From assembly GCA_023333565.1 (NCBI GenBank), contig JAJKFH010000948.1:5406001-5470000 (forward strand): a stretch of 64,000 bases of DNA, written 5' to 3'. The translations under genes were made by a program, and so were the position numbers. Below, piece after piece: positions 12,662 through 25,689 of this stretch. Every line of letters begins with the position of its first letter. Position 1 is the stretch's first letter. Origin of the DNA: Puffinus mauretanicus. Taxonomy: Eukaryota > Chordata > Aves > Procellariiformes > Procellariidae. The notes beneath the pieces were generated by a model that saw nothing but the letters and a program-made list of their open reading frames with translations, did not search any database and was not told where the DNA came from.

Positions 12662-15600
12662 GTTTCTGCAACACAGCACTTTAAAACACTGTCTAAGAAA
12701 CACTCCATGCAATCAGTAGGTCTTATGTTCTTTCTCACCAAACCTGCCACCCCCACTTCCGCTGCTGCCACCCCCAAAAAGCAGTGGTGAAAGTTTGTGG
12801 AAGAAACCAAAACAATTTTCACTGAAAAAAAGCAAAACCCAAGACAGCTTCTATTGCTAAAAGAACTCAGATACACCAAACCATCCTATTTCAATCACCT
12901 GCTACTATCTTAAGGAAATTAATTAATTCCATCAGTGCAACAAAAGGGGACATTACTTAGGGAAATGAAAGATAGTGAAAGCAAAGTTACTCACAAAAGC
13001 CAGGAGAAAACGCAAGGCTTCAATCAGCCTGCAGACGGGAGGATCTATAGCTTTTTATCCATGGTTTGAGCTGTGTTACAATCACCTCCATTCCCTCTTC
13101 TTTCCCTCTGTATTGCAGGATAGATTTTTGGAGATTCTGGGATTGGTTTAGTTTTTCCAGTACTCATAACCCATACCACCACAGAATTTTTACAAGAAAG
13201 TTACACAGTAATTTTCATAAGCATTAAATAATCTTACAGTTTATTCAAAAGACGAGACCAAACTGGATCCACAAAATTGACACATACTTAGCACTGAGTC
13301 TAATAAAAACTATGAGGAATGGTGCAGCTTTATTAGTCATGCTCTTCCTTGGATGAGTTTAGAAACTGTTAATAACATAAAGAAGTTCAGCTGAAACCTT
13401 CATGCTTTACATACTCCCTTTTAGAAAAATTGCCATAGATATATTTCATTCTTGACTCTGGACATTTGAGTGATAAATGGTTCGGGCTGCCTCAATTCCT
13501 GATGGACCCTCACACAGCTTAGCCCTAGGGAGAGGAAAAAGGATGAAGGAGGTTGCCAGGGAAAGGATTTTCCATGTTAAAATCTCGTTTCCAGCATACA
13601 CAGAATTGGATGAGACATAATCATGCAATGTCACCTTCTACATTTATTAAGCAACTCCAGGAAATAAATATTAAGGAGCAATGCATATTCCTGTTTATTA
13701 AGCTATGGAATATAGAACAATTCAACCATGGAGGAAGCACCCTCATTTATTCTGAACAAAGACAAAATATTTTTAATAGATTAAGTAAACAAACACTTAT
13801 TACTTTTTTTTTAATGAAAAAAAAAGCCTTTAAAAATTTTTAATCTAGGAAGTGTTGAATTCAAAACTTATGAAGGCAAACCAGGAATATTTTGAGATAT
13901 GTGAATAATATATTACAGCACTCAGACAAGCTCATCTCTTCAAATTGCCTTGGAAATCTGCTATATGAACTAACAGCCATCTTATTAGCTGAAAATGGGT
14001 GTGTGGCATAACTGCCAATTTTTAGGCGAAACTGACATTTCAATGCATCACATCATTGCGCAATGTAACAATATGACATACTAAAATGATAAAATGCCAG
14101 CTCTCAGCTGCAGAATTGAAGAAGGAAACAATTATTTTGAGATAGAAAAATTGCTGTTAGATTATACAGCAGTTCTCTCCTCTGCCTCTCCTCCCCACTT
14201 CCCTCCCCAAAAAAAAGACATCAATGATTTTTATTCTTAAGATATTCAGCAGTGCCATCAGGAACATTATTACAAGCACCTGAGAGGTTCTTGCACAGTT
14301 GTTGTTTCTGGGTAAGGAATGAAAGGGTTGCCTGATGTATTGAAATATTTAACCTGTTGTTCTATACATTTTTTTATTCCTGCCTTTTAATGTAGCAGCT
14401 CCCAGATTTTCCAATCACAGAATGATTTTCAAACACCCACCTTTCTTGCAAGATCAACATGGGCACTGAAACTGACAGTTTGCAGATTTTTCTTTTAAAC
14501 TTCATGAGCCAGCTAGACCCCTTTCCATGGCAGTACGAATCACAAAGACCAAAGTTTGGGAATCACTGTGTTGGAAAAGAGAATTTAGAAGTAAAGAGAA
14601 AAGCCCAGTGTGATTTCAGGCTAGTATTATAATGGAAAAACAAGGAGCAGGACAATATTAATAGTAGCTTCACAGGGAAATTTTCCAAATGTTTCTTCAA
14701 CTTCCTTTAGGCCTCAGTTAAGATCTGTTGTCTTCAGCAATGTAGGATTAGGACCAGCACACATTAGTCCTGACTCACCATGCAAGGTGCTGGTGAAAGA
14801 TATAACTACATGGCAGATAACTAGTATTTACACAATGGATGACATTCATGTTCATGTTCAATGTAAAAATCTCATTTTTTGTCCTGCTTCAGCATTGGCT
14901 AGAAAAATGTAAATGCATTTCATACTTCTGGAAGTTATTTATTTGTTTAAAGATAGGACAAACCCAACAATACTGCATGATATTTATGCGAAGTCATATA
15001 TATTTTCATTTTTTCCTTGGGGGAAAAAAACCCAACACCTTGCTAAATCTGATGCATACTCATCACAAAGAATGATTTAGACACCAAACAGCTGGCCCCA
15101 GCAAGAAGGAAAAACAAGGGAAAGCCTGCTCCCATGATGAGCACATTTCTTTTCTTCAATTTACCGTTATTCAAACCAGTTAGAGTTCTATTTTTTAACT
15201 AACATATTTTGGAACAAAATTGAATCATTAACTGATTTTCCAAATTGTTTTTCAATTCAATTGACATATTTCATTCATATAAGTTACTCACCTTCCAGAA
15301 AGAAGCATTTCAATTTTTGAAGCTGGGAGACCTTTTAAGAAAATACATATTTTTAAATATACATGCATTTTAAAATATACATCCATGCATATATGCACAC
15401 ACACAAAAATATATATTTCTATGCATATAAAGACAAAAATACAAAGGCCCACATGAGACTGAGATATTTTAGTCTCTGGAAGACCAGAGTTCTTCCTATT
15501 AACCCGAAGCAATTCAGACTTTTTTCCCATTTTTTTCTTTTGTTCCATTTTAGAAGTATAAACTGTATATGAAATTGCAAAATATCTCATAAAATAGAAA

Positions 15601-17242
15601 ATCTAGTCCTGTTCTGTTCTAAATCATTATTCCATTGTACTGTTTTGTTCCTTTGTGATCAGCTATAACTCATTCATTGCCCTCACGTTGCTTAATGCAC
15701 ATTGTAATGGCACATTTGCAATTAAAATTCCATTCACAGACACAAGGTATCACACTCTTTACCCAAATCCTAAGATCTTTAAATTAAGACATCAGTCATT
15801 ATAGCATTTTTACATAAACATCATCCAGAAAAGCACTCATTGCTATTCACATTTGATGAGAACATTACTATTCAACTTATTAACAACTAGACATCTATTG
15901 TTCTAATAAATAAAAAACCAACAAACTACTGCATCTGAATTCTCACCCATGCTACAGACAAAATGACAATACATTACACGACAGTACAGGCAATAGTCTG
16001 AGTATCTCGGAAGTTACAGTTACTTTTTTTTCTAGCTTGAGGGCAAGATTATCTGACTTTTCTCACCCATTAGATAGCTTGTCTGTTCAGAGGTATAACG
16101 CTCTGAGAACACATATTGTAATATTCTTTTATATTTTCTCAAGGGTTAGCTTATGATCTCCTAGCAAATTTCTGCTTTTCCTCCTTACATTCAGATTAAT
16201 TTTGCATTTTCTTCTTTGTCCTCCCTCCAACAGGTAGCTATCTTCGATGACAGGCTTTGTACAGTGGGACAATCTAGGGTAATTGAATTTCAGAAGAAAG
16301 GTAGTTGAATTCTAATGAGCAAGTGGGATCAGCAGAAATCATTTCAGGTGATAAAACATGACTTGTTCACTTTCAAGCTCGCAATGCTGAAGTATAGAAT
16401 GAACTATTTGAGTTCCAAATTTCTATGAACATAAGAAAAAAAGTGAATTCATGCTGTTTGGAGACCTGTATTACAACAGCTGGCAAGGACCATCATTGCC
16501 CATGATAATATCATATCTTTACATGTGGATGTTTCCTATGCTCCTATGAAACACAGCATGTGGAACAACAGGAATTCCAGTTCTGACAATTTTTTTTCTA
16601 GTGCTAATTATTTTAAATATATTTCTGCAACTACTAATATGTTCTAAGCCAACAGGAACATTTTTAAGTATTTAAATGTGTGCATACTTATTCAGAGACA
16701 CAAAACAATAGTGCTTTTTCAGTGTTCAGTCTAGGATGTTTAGGTTATACTGCATAAGGATGCTGATTTAGATAAAACAACTGAGCTTATTTGGCTGTTA
16801 ATTTCTGCTAAAGCAGGTGGGCCTTGTCTCTCTTCCCAGTTTTGTCATCTTTTCCCACACATTTTAACTACTTCTGCCATTCTTCTGACACCTCAACTAA
16901 GCCAAAAGGAAACTATTTGCTCTCCTCCTCCTACCCACTGAGTTTTCTGTCAGCTTAGTGAGCTGAACTGGCATGCACATTAAGTACTCCAGAATCATAA
17001 AGAAGACATAAAAAAAGGGGAAAGGCAAGAAGACTATTTGGTCAGGATCAGGAAGGGAAGGACAGGGTGTAGGGCGGTACCACCTCTTCTGCAGGTAAGG
17101 CTTTACACTGGCTAAGCTTTTCTTGTCTCGCCACCCTACATACATACATATAAAAGTTATCCGGATCTTATCCAAGCAAAGCCAATGGAAATTGCAACTA
17201 TTTGACGTATCTAAAACTAAGTCACTTTCACAAGATTTGGTT

Positions 17243-17274
17243 TTTTAGGCAGCTGTGGTTTTAGGCAGCTGTGA
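17243..17274. repeat. 16-bp tandem duplication
   Basis: Two adjacent 16-bp units, ttttaggcagctgtgg and ttttaggcagctgtga, differ only at the last base. This is a small recent-looking tandem duplication in otherwise unique sequence. Confidence 0.9.
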
Positions 17275-18411
17275 CTAACACTTTCTCATCTGCACTCCAT
17301 TTGTTTTAAAGTATTGATAAAATAGTCTGGTGCACTGCTGTTCCCTACGACAATGACTATCATTCTTTCCATTCCGCAGAGAAAGAGAGAAGGATACACT
17401 CAAACAAGCCTTTAAGCAGAATTCATTATGGCACTTGAAATGACCTTTCAAAATTGTTAGTGAACCAGTTATGAGCACTTAAAGTTTCATGCCTCTTACT
17501 GCATCCAGAGTAATTTTTTTTTCACAAATAACTTTGCTAATTATCATTAAAAACATTTACTCTGAAGTGTAAAAAGCTATATGCAATACAGCTGATTAGA
17601 AGGCATGTCACTGAATTGTGCCTTTTTCCTTCCAATTCTGAGACCCAGACAGTTGCAGTATGACCCTATATCCTGAATATGTCAGTATAATACATATAAA
17701 TGAAGAAATATTTTCCTATTAGCATTGATTAAGAAGTTTCATAGCAGCTAGTATCAATGCACTATCTAAGATATTCATTTTCCTTCTTTACACCACTAGG
17801 GCTGGTAAAGTTGTTTATACACTAAGACAAAGAAATACATTGGCCATTGAGAATGGTTATGTTGAGGCTTCTTAGCTTTATTATACAACCCGTAAATCTT
17901 CTAACTCTAAATGCACACTATACCACAGAAATATTTCAGACCAGATCCTCTGCATCAGTAAATCAATATAGCTCTACTGAAATCAATGGAGCTAGCGTGA
18001 TTTACAGTACCTCAAGATCTGCCCTTTCGATTGCAGCCAGTGATATAAGAGGCTCAAGAGGGTTATTACAGTAATATTCAGGAATATATTTTCCAGTAAA
18101 TTACAGTCCTTTAAATAGAGACCAAGGAAACAATGCACAGGCACTGCACTATGACACTGTTGTAGCAGAGGATTAGCAGGAGGGGCCCGCAGTTCTTCAT
18201 GCAGACTCTAGCTACCTGCAGGTAGGCACCAAGCCAGGAACCAGACCTAACCTGGCTGCCTGTTCCAGCTTGTCCCGATTCCAGCTGGGACAGAGTTAAC
18301 TTTCTTCGCAGTAGCTTGGAGGGTGTGCTGTGTTTCGGATTTGGTGTGACGCTTTGGTTGTTGCTAGGTGGTGCTTGCACCGGGAAGTTCTGTTTTCTCT
18401 TTTCGGCCTCC

Positions 18412-18416
18412 CATGC
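18412..18416. repeat. left target-site duplication CATGC of nested LTR
   Basis: Five bases of outer-LTR sequence duplicated when the inner LTR integrated. The identical copy is at 18932-18936. Confidence 0.9.
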
Positions 18417-18931
18417 TGTCGTGGTTTAACCTGGCAGGCAGCCAAATACCATGCAGCCGCTCACTCACTCCCCCCACCCCCAGCAGGACGGGGAGAGAAT
18501 CGGAAGGGTAAGAGTGAGAAAAACTCGTGGGTTGAGATAAAGACAGTTTAATAGAACAGAAAAGAGAAAATAATAATAATAATGATAGAATATACAAAAT
18601 GAGCGACGCACAATGCAATTGTTCACCACTCGCGCTGACCGATAACCAAGTAGCGATCGGTACTTCCTGGATCACGCCTACCATTCATATACTGAGCATG
18701 ACGTCGCATGGTATGGAATACCCCATTGGCCAGCTGGGCTGGCTGTCCTGATTATGTTCTCTCCCATCTTGTGTACCTAGCTCAGTCAGTAGGCACGGGA
18801 GCTGTCCTTGGACTAGGAGGGCACTTAGCAACAACTGAAAACATCAGTGTGTTATCAACATTCTTCTCATACTAAATCCAAAACACAGCACTAGGAAGAA
18901 ATTTAACCCTATCCCAGCCAAAACCAGGACA
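18417..18931 (-). mobile_element. solo LTR nested inside the LTR at 18271-19324
   Basis: A 515-bp minus-strand LTR with left edge TGTCGTGGTTTAACC and right edge CCAAAACCAGGACA. Perfect 5-bp target duplications CATGC flank it at 18412-18416 and 18932-18936, and both lie in outer-LTR sequence. The insertion is therefore later than the outer LTR. It has the same internal layout as the copies at 11803-12385 and 43483-44031, with a much shorter AAT tract (about 18570-18584). Open frames crossing this region are LTR sequence read as codons. Confidence 0.93.
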
Positions 18932-18936
18932 CATGC
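18932..18936. repeat. right target-site duplication CATGC of nested LTR
   Basis: Partner of the copy at 18412-18416. Outer-LTR sequence continues directly after it. Confidence 0.9.
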
Positions 18937-19038
18937 CCTGCCACGTGCAGGGCAAGCTAGGGTGGGGGGGGAGCACAGCCGGGATGGTGGACCCAGCTGG
19001 CCAATGGGGTATTCTATACCATGTGACATCATGCTCAG

Positions 19039-19045
19039 TATAAAA
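19039..19045 (+). promoter_or_regulatory. TATA box of the outer LTR promoter
   Basis: TATAAAA lies just downstream of a degenerate CRE-like stretch (tgacatca, about 19024-19031), in the same arrangement as the LTR at 56053-56651. This is the expected U3 promoter of an ERV. Whether it is still active cannot be judged from sequence. Confidence 0.6.
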
Positions 19046-19329
19046 ACCAAGGGTGCAGGGGAGTTCGACCCCTGTTCTTGACACGCGGTCGGTGAGCAGT
19101 TGCATTGTGCACTGCCTGCTTTGTGTATTCTGTTATTGTTGTTGTTCTCATTGTTACTATTACTGTTCTACTTCATTTTATTTCAATTATTAAACTGTTT
19201 TTATCTCAACCCGCGAGTTTTCCTACTTGTGCCCTCCCGATTCTCTCCCCCATCCCACCGGAGTGGGGGGGGTGAGCGAGCGGCTGCGTGGGGCTTATTT
19301 GCTGGCTAGGGTTAAACCACAACACTGCT

Positions 19330-21690
19330 ACAGTCCATTAGGAGGGGTAGGCCCCACATTTCCCCTGTTCCGCCCACTGGTATGAACATCCAGGGATGTT
19401 TGTTGATTTCCCCTGGTTGCAAGTGAACCTATGCAGCTGGTTTAGAGCAGACATCCAATTCCCAGACTGCCAGAGGAGTCCTGTCACCAGCCAAGATGCT
19501 GGGCTTCCTCCGCCTCTGTCCTCTCCAGAGGAAAAATCTTAGCAGCCTCTCTCTGCCTCTGTCCTCTCCAGATCTTCCCTCATCAGTGTCTGCAGGTGGG
19601 CCTAAACTTCTGCTCCGACTACCAGCGAAGAAGATCTTTAACTTCAGCACTTCAGGTGCCTAAACTAAATGCACTGGTGAATACAATTGAGATGTGGCAC
19701 TGTAACATAGACTCAGGCTCTCTTGTTCATTCTTCATATAGCTTTAGTCCTTAAAGGCACTTGGAAGCCAAACATATTATGGCGGGTGTTTTTCTTAGCA
19801 GTTTTGCCAAATGTTTTTAAGTGACTGTATGCCTGTTTTGCTGGCCAGGCCATGTCCTCCTTGCAGCTGATCAAATTACCAGAGCTCATCTTGAAAACAC
19901 TAATTTAAGGCAGCTTTAAAATATATTAAAATAGAGAGCTAAGATACCAAATGTGCCCACAGCACCGCAAAGTTAACTCTGGTTTGTCGTTTTTTTTTTT
20001 TTTTCTTTTTTTCCCCCCCTCTTTAACATTAATGTAACTATCCTGAGTTGAGGACATAAGCAAGGCAAAATATGAAATGAGAGATAACATTTTTCCTATA
20101 GCTGGAAAAAGAAACAAAAGACCCTCTGTCAAGCACAGAAACTTTTTGTTGCAATTTGTCATTGCACGTTGTGAAAAAAGAAGAAAAACTTTTAAAAGTC
20201 TTTCTAGCTGTTGTCTAGAAATGGACAACATCAAGATAACACGGAGAATTAATTTAGAAGAGTTTCAGCTCAGGTGAATGCACTGTTTTTGTAAGCCAAC
20301 ACTTAGCACTCTATAAACTTACAGGTGACTTTGGAGCTTTGTTTTTGTAAAAGTTTCGTCTGTTTAAAAATTGTAATAAAATAAGTGATTATTTCCTCCT
20401 TTGTTAATGAGCCTTCCACATATCTTACCACACAACTTGACAAGATTAGGGATTGGAGAGAGAATGTTTAATTACTCCCCCAGGATGTTTAATGTTTGCA
20501 AAAGCTGGTTAGAACTGTGGATGAAAAGAGAATAATTATCACTTAATTATATAATCTTTAAAGAAAATAAGAACATGTTTTGTCTTTGAACTGTATGTAT
20601 AACACAATGTTCTTGGATTAAAAAAAAAAACTCAGAAATCACTGAAAGATAGTTGAGTATCTGGTATCTGTTCTATCAGTTCACTGCATTAATACAAGTG
20701 CACTAGACCTAAAAACATGGAGGTTTTGTGATACATTGTGCTTTGTTAAAACTTCATTTTTTTAGGTAAGTACTTTGGACTGTCAAAAATACAGTCACAG
20801 AGAGGAGGAACTGAATTTACACCCTAAAAGGACCAAGGGAAAAATAAGTATCATGGCTTTAATAGATATAGAAACGATTGAGTATTCCCTGATATTTCTT
20901 ACACTGATTCAAAGTCAAAGTCCCAGCTACATTCTTCGGTGGCATTTTGAAGTAGACATTGACAGAAATTCACCAATGTGTTCCTTTTAAATCAGGGGAG
21001 ACAGGAACATAAAGAAATAACTGTTTAATGTATTACCAATTGCTAAGATGCAGTCTCTTCTTTGGACAGAGATATGTAAACATATTAAGACATAAATTCA
21101 AACGTTCACGTAACTTAATCGTAATAGAACTAGTTAATTCTAATGATTCTAGTACAAGACCGTACATTGGAAAACCTGCCCTAATAGACCTTCTTTAAAA
21201 CAGCACCTCTATACCACCACTAAGGCTGTACTTCATTACTTGTGATTGTACATAAAAAAAAAATTAAGTCAGTGGGAGCTTTTTCTATTGAAATCCACAG
21301 ATTTTAGCCTTATTGAAGGAAGAAAGCAGAAAAATGCTTAGACTGGAGAAAGAGGGAGAAAAAAGTAGTATTTCCCAGATGGAACAAAATTTGCTTTATT
21401 CCAGTCAGCCTAAGAATTATTATGAATTCTGTTTTTTTGTTAATGTGTCTTAAGGTGTGTTAACTCCATTCTAGAAATTAATTTTAATAATTTAAGATAC
21501 TTAAATGAACCTTGATGGGAGTTAGGAGTAAAACAGCAAGGACCTAGTACAGAATAAACTAAAATCTAACAGCTGGAAGTCTTGGCATATATCTTTGGCA
21601 TGAATACTGTCTATACCTTAATATATGTAGCCATAGCCATAAAGTCAGGTACAGTGCACATTCATATAATTTTAAATAACTTCCTGATAT
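19330..21690. other. unassigned sequence between LTRs
   Basis: About 2.4 kb. It contains an 18-bp direct repeat (gcctctgtcctctccaga at 19512-19529 and again at 19555-19572) and a T/C homopolymer tract at about 19990-20019. Nothing else is recognised, and no exon is supported. Confidence 0.6.
19512..19572. repeat. 18-bp direct repeat, two copies
   Basis: The 18-mer gcctctgtcctctccaga occurs exactly at 19512-19529 and 19555-19572. It is pyrimidine-rich and probably a local duplication. Confidence 0.85.
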
Positions 21691-22060
21691 TGTGATGGGT
21701 TGACACCAGTCAGCAAATAGGTACCCACACAGCTACTTGCTCACTACCCTGCTCCCTCCAGCAGGACAGGGGAGAGAACAGGAAGAGAAAAAGCAAGAAA
21801 ACTTGAAGGCCAAAATAAAGGTAGTTTAATAAGGGAAGGGAAGGTGGGGGGTGGGGGAGAGATGCAAAGGCTAACCCCTTCCCACAAGCAGACTGGTGCA
21901 CAGCCAGTCTCTGAGCAACGGACACCTTGGAAGACAAAACCCCTACCCCGTTCTTCTCCTTACCCTGATTCATTGCTGAGCATGACTTTATATGGTACGG
22001 AATATCCCTTTGGACAATTTGTGTTCCCCCGATCTTCTTTCCCCTCCCCCATCCCATTGA
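21691..22060 (-). mobile_element. diverged LTR, related ERVL-type subfamily
   Basis: The left edge TGTGATGGGTTGACACC matches the start of the TGTGGTGGGTTGACCC type of avian ERVL LTR as I know it. Next come the LTR-like GGACAGGGGAGAGAA stretch and an AGTTTAATAAG polyadenylation-side element. The central part (about 21978-22020, gagcatgac...atatggtacggaata) matches the same part of the LTRs at 11803-12385 and 43483-44031. The right end is diverged or truncated: I see no CCAAAACCAG-type terminus and no partner for the GATAT bases before 21691. The right boundary is therefore a guess. Confidence 0.75.
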
Positions 22061-25000
22061 AAGTGAGCTTTGCGCTCACTCAGTGTGTCCTTTTCCTCTG
22101 TCTTTGGACCCATACATGAACATGCTGATCTGTTCCTGTTAGGATTGAGGAAAGACATCCAACTGGTTTACTCTCTCTCTTGTCAATCCTTCAAAAGGCA
22201 TGCTCCAGGAGCATAGAGTGAAGCATCTGCAGTTCTCTCTCTGCTTCTGCTCCTTGGCAGCCCATGGGTAAAGTCATTAGCTTTCTGAGTGGCAGTGTTA
22301 TTATAGGGCTTTTGGTGTTTTTTCCCTTTTCCTTAAATACATGGTCTTTGGAATATGCTCGCTCTTTGCTTGCTGGAAAATCCACTACTGCTGTGGATAA
22401 AATTTAGTGTATCACTAGAAACACTGGACTTACATTCTTCATTTCTGCATGAAGTCAGGATTTTGAAGAAAAGACAATATATGTATTTCTTTATGAAGTG
22501 GAACCTTTAGCATCCAGGAAGTTCACTAGCAAAGATGGTAGTACTGCTGTGTTGCATGATATTAATGGGAGGCTGCCTTTCGCAGCTGTGTTCACACCGA
22601 TAGGGATTCAAAATCACATACATAACTGCCTTATGTCCCCTCTCTGATTTTCTGAAAGCACTTGTCCTACTTTTTCCAGTAATCTTGCTTGCATAAGTAC
22701 GTCTGCAAAGAGTCTTTCTAAGTGGCTGTGTAATCCTGTGAGTTTTCCCCGGTCTCTGGTTGCTCTCTGAGTTGTTCAAACCCCTGGTTTCTGAAAATAT
22801 ATTTTTGCTGCATCAGATTCATGACCTTTCATACTGATAAGATGCTCTACATTTTTTCCCTGCCCTCAATCTTGAGCAATTTTCATGGATCAGGACAGCA
22901 GGCACACGTGCTGTCAGGGTTTACTCAACCCAGCCAAGTATTCTAAATCAATATCCTCTGTTGACACTTCCTACTTCTACTTAGACGTACATGAGATGCT
23001 CCCACTGGTTTTGCAGACAACTAAAATACTGCAGACTTTTCTGTCAGTCATTCTTATTGAAATAGCATACACGTCTCTGAAGTGATGTGAATACTACTTT
23101 CCAAAAGTGAACATACAAATGTAAATTCACATACCTCAGCAGAAATTTAACTCTTCCACCAGGCAGTACTATAGTCTATGAATGCTTGATGAGTATCTCT
23201 GGCAAGCGCACTCACCCTGTTAAAAGACCAGGGGCATCAGGACCGCAGCGTCCCTACTTTTTGCGCCCTTACTTTCGCACCTTTAAGGTGGTATGTGTTA
23301 TGATTCTAGCCAGTAAGTGATTTTTTCATGATGTAGCTGTCCAGATTCCTTGACTATTCCCTGAAATGTCCCATTAAATGTTCCTAAAATGGCCAGTGCT
23401 TCCTCCTAAAAGTTCACCAGCCTTACTGTCCTTATGTTGCTGTTTTGATTTCCTCTTAAATGCTCAAATCATGATAGGCACGTTCCAAACATGCTTCTGC
23501 TCTTCCTCATTTCCTCTCATGCATGCTAAATATATTGAAAAGGTTGGGACAGAAAATTCTGCTGATGGCAAGGGTACCGTAGGACTTCTTTCATTCGTAA
23601 TCACATCTCTTATTTGTAACCAGCTAGCAAACAGATCACACTAGTCTCTTCTTTCTGCCTGGAGTTTTTCCTTTTTTTATGAGGCCTTGCAACACTCTTC
23701 TAAATTTCTAAATGCTATAATCTTTCAGAATTATTTCATGGGATAGCGGAATATCTTCCAGGCAGGATTTTTTGTTTGTTTTTGTTTTATGAAAAACAAC
23801 AACTGTAATAGACCACATACAAAGATTATAATCTCTGTCACGCTCAGTTTGATAGCTGGGTGGAACAGGTGACATTATGATTTATTATATATGTAACATA
23901 ACTATAGCATATACAAGAAAAATAATTTTTGAAAGAAGCTTAAAGTATATCTTGTTTTTTTGGATTGCCTCTTTTTTTTTTTTTTTTTTGCATTGAAATC
24001 AATACGGGACTGCAATATCTGTGTTGTTTTTTTTTTTTCTTTAGGAAGGGCTCAGTTTCAAGTGACCAGTCCTTTTTATTCTTTGATGTTGGAATATCAT
24101 TTATAATTATACCAACTTTTTTTTTTTTTTTAACCAGTCTGAACTAAGATTTTCAGTGTTTCACTGTGTATCTGCAGTTAGGGTCCTTTGTTACTACTTA
24201 TCAACAGATCTGATGCTGAGAATCCATTCATTTAACCCTTGCAAGTGAAATAGTTTGAATTTGTTTTGTGAGGAATAGATGTAGATGAAAATATGAAATA
24301 ACTGTTCCATTTCTGAGCCCAAGATTCATGCTCCATACTGTGGTACCTGCCTTGCTTGTGAGCAAGCACCAGCAGCAGCTGGGAATGCTGGGAAGATAAA
24401 AATGAAGCCTCAGACCTCTGCCTCCAGACGTATCATAGTTGTAGAACACTTGCTGAGTCTTATATCAAAGATTCATTGCTCAGATATCCAGTGTAAGAAT
24501 ATGCAGTTCCCACACATCACTTGCAGTCGCACAGTTTGTGGGGTGCAGCTAATGATCTGAACCACAGTTGTCCAACTATATCTACTATCTGAATGTGACA
24601 CTAAATTCATGGGAATCCTGGGTTAATCTGCAGCAACATGGATTGCAATTCTGTAAAACTGAGTCCCTTCAAGAAACAACTTCTGAAAATATAAGTTACA
24701 GTCCAAACTGCTGAACAAACACATGCATCATCAAAACTATGTCAGAGCTTTTTTTAAGGAATGAAAATAAATATTTTATAAAACATATCCACAGGATATG
24801 CTGAATCTACAAATAAAATTCCAGCTCAGATTTTGGGGCATAAAAAATTATATTACAGGAAAGGATTTATTCCCTTTCAAAATAAGGCCTAAAAACTGAC
24901 CAGCTACAATAAAACTGTACGTTCTTAGTCCCTAATGCATTCATTATAAAATAAATCTACTCAGATTTCAGAATATATCTATGTAATTAGCAATGAAAGA

Positions 25001-25689
25001 AAAACAGAAAACTTAGCTCATGATACCTCACTTTCAGGTTCTGACCGCTACAAGTCCAAGAAAACTATAATTGAAAGTTTTTAACTTCTAGATATGCTGA
25101 ACCCAAACTATTATAATACATGAAATATAACTGTACATTTCTTTCCAGAAGTGAACCTTTCATTATTCCCTTCAGTTTTCAACTTTAATAACCTTGCAGA
25201 GTATGATGCTCCCCTCTAACAAACAGCAGGCTTTACCATACCTTTTGAGTTGACCCTTTCAGAGAATGACACTATCAAAATAGAGTCAACCATTAGCATA
25301 GTTAACTTATAATTAGGAGTCAAATTCCAGCTCAGAAGCACAGGATGTCTTCTGAGATCAGCTCCCCCAAAGTGAAATAATTAGAAATGAGTCAAGGTAT
25401 TCTGAAATCAGACTACATTTATAAACACAAACAATCCCCTTTCTTCTTCCTCATAACCATAAAAAAAAGTCAGTAGAAAAACATTAGCTAGATCTGTGGT
25501 TTTCCATATTAAAAATACCTGTCACAAATTTAGTACCAGACATTATTCAGTTAGTCAGCAAAGGAATAAACATATTGACAAAAAAAAATCTTTTGAAGGC
25601 TATAAAATACAGAAACATAATTCTGTCTCTAAAAGTCCTTTCACATTGATCCTTGAATTGGAATTACTTTGGAGGATATTCCAGGAACA
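22061..25689. other. AT-rich tract, no recognised genes
   Basis: About 3.6 kb. Three long T runs (about 23972-23989, 24027-24038 and 24117-24132) cluster within 165 bases. A small CpG-containing patch lies near 23240-23285. No exon or RNA gene is supported. Confidence 0.6.

Larger units (their letters stand above)
12391..18265. other. AT-rich tract without recognised genes
   Basis: About 5.9 kb. Visible items are a GAAGT/GTTGT pentanucleotide tract (12632-12661), AT-rich low-complexity sequence around 15330-15430 with a short CA run, and a 16-bp tandem duplication at 17243-17274. The open frames are short, overlap on both strands and resemble no family I know. A phrase at about 14400-14580 may be an old interspersed repeat but cannot be assigned. 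Confidence 0.6.
18271..19324 (+). mobile_element. solo LTR, avian ERVL-type, split by a nested LTR
   Basis: A plus-strand LTR occupies 18271-18416 and resumes at 18937-19324. The interruption is a second LTR in opposite orientation. The outer element starts TGTCCCGATTCCAGCTGGGA and ends in GGGTTAAACCACAACA, the reverse complement of the start of the minus-strand copies elsewhere in the window. Its flanks CAGCT (18266-18270) and CTGCT (19325-19329) look like a 5-bp target duplication with one change. Without the inner element and its duplicated bases it would be about 534 bp. It carries a TATA box at 19039-19045 and an ATTAAA polyadenylation signal at 19189-19194. No viral genes adjoin it, so it is a solo LTR. 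Confidence 0.9.

Noticed and set aside
14400..14580. Possible old interspersed repeat ending in a phrase like tttgggaatcactgtg
   Set aside because: I could not match it to a named family with enough confidence.
15380..15430. Possible CRISPR-like or array structure in the repeated atacat words
   Set aside because: It is AT-rich low-complexity sequence with no regular spacers, in a vertebrate genome.
18150..18265. Similarity between sequence left of the outer LTR (gcaggaggggcccgcag) and right of it (ggaggggtaggccccac), as a possible larger duplication
   Set aside because: The match is short and gapped. The LTR target duplication is explained by the five bases directly at its ends.
19054..19090. 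tRNA-like TTCGA phrase (gagttcgacccc)
   Set aside because: It lies inside the outer LTR, and no acceptor or anticodon stems can be built around it.
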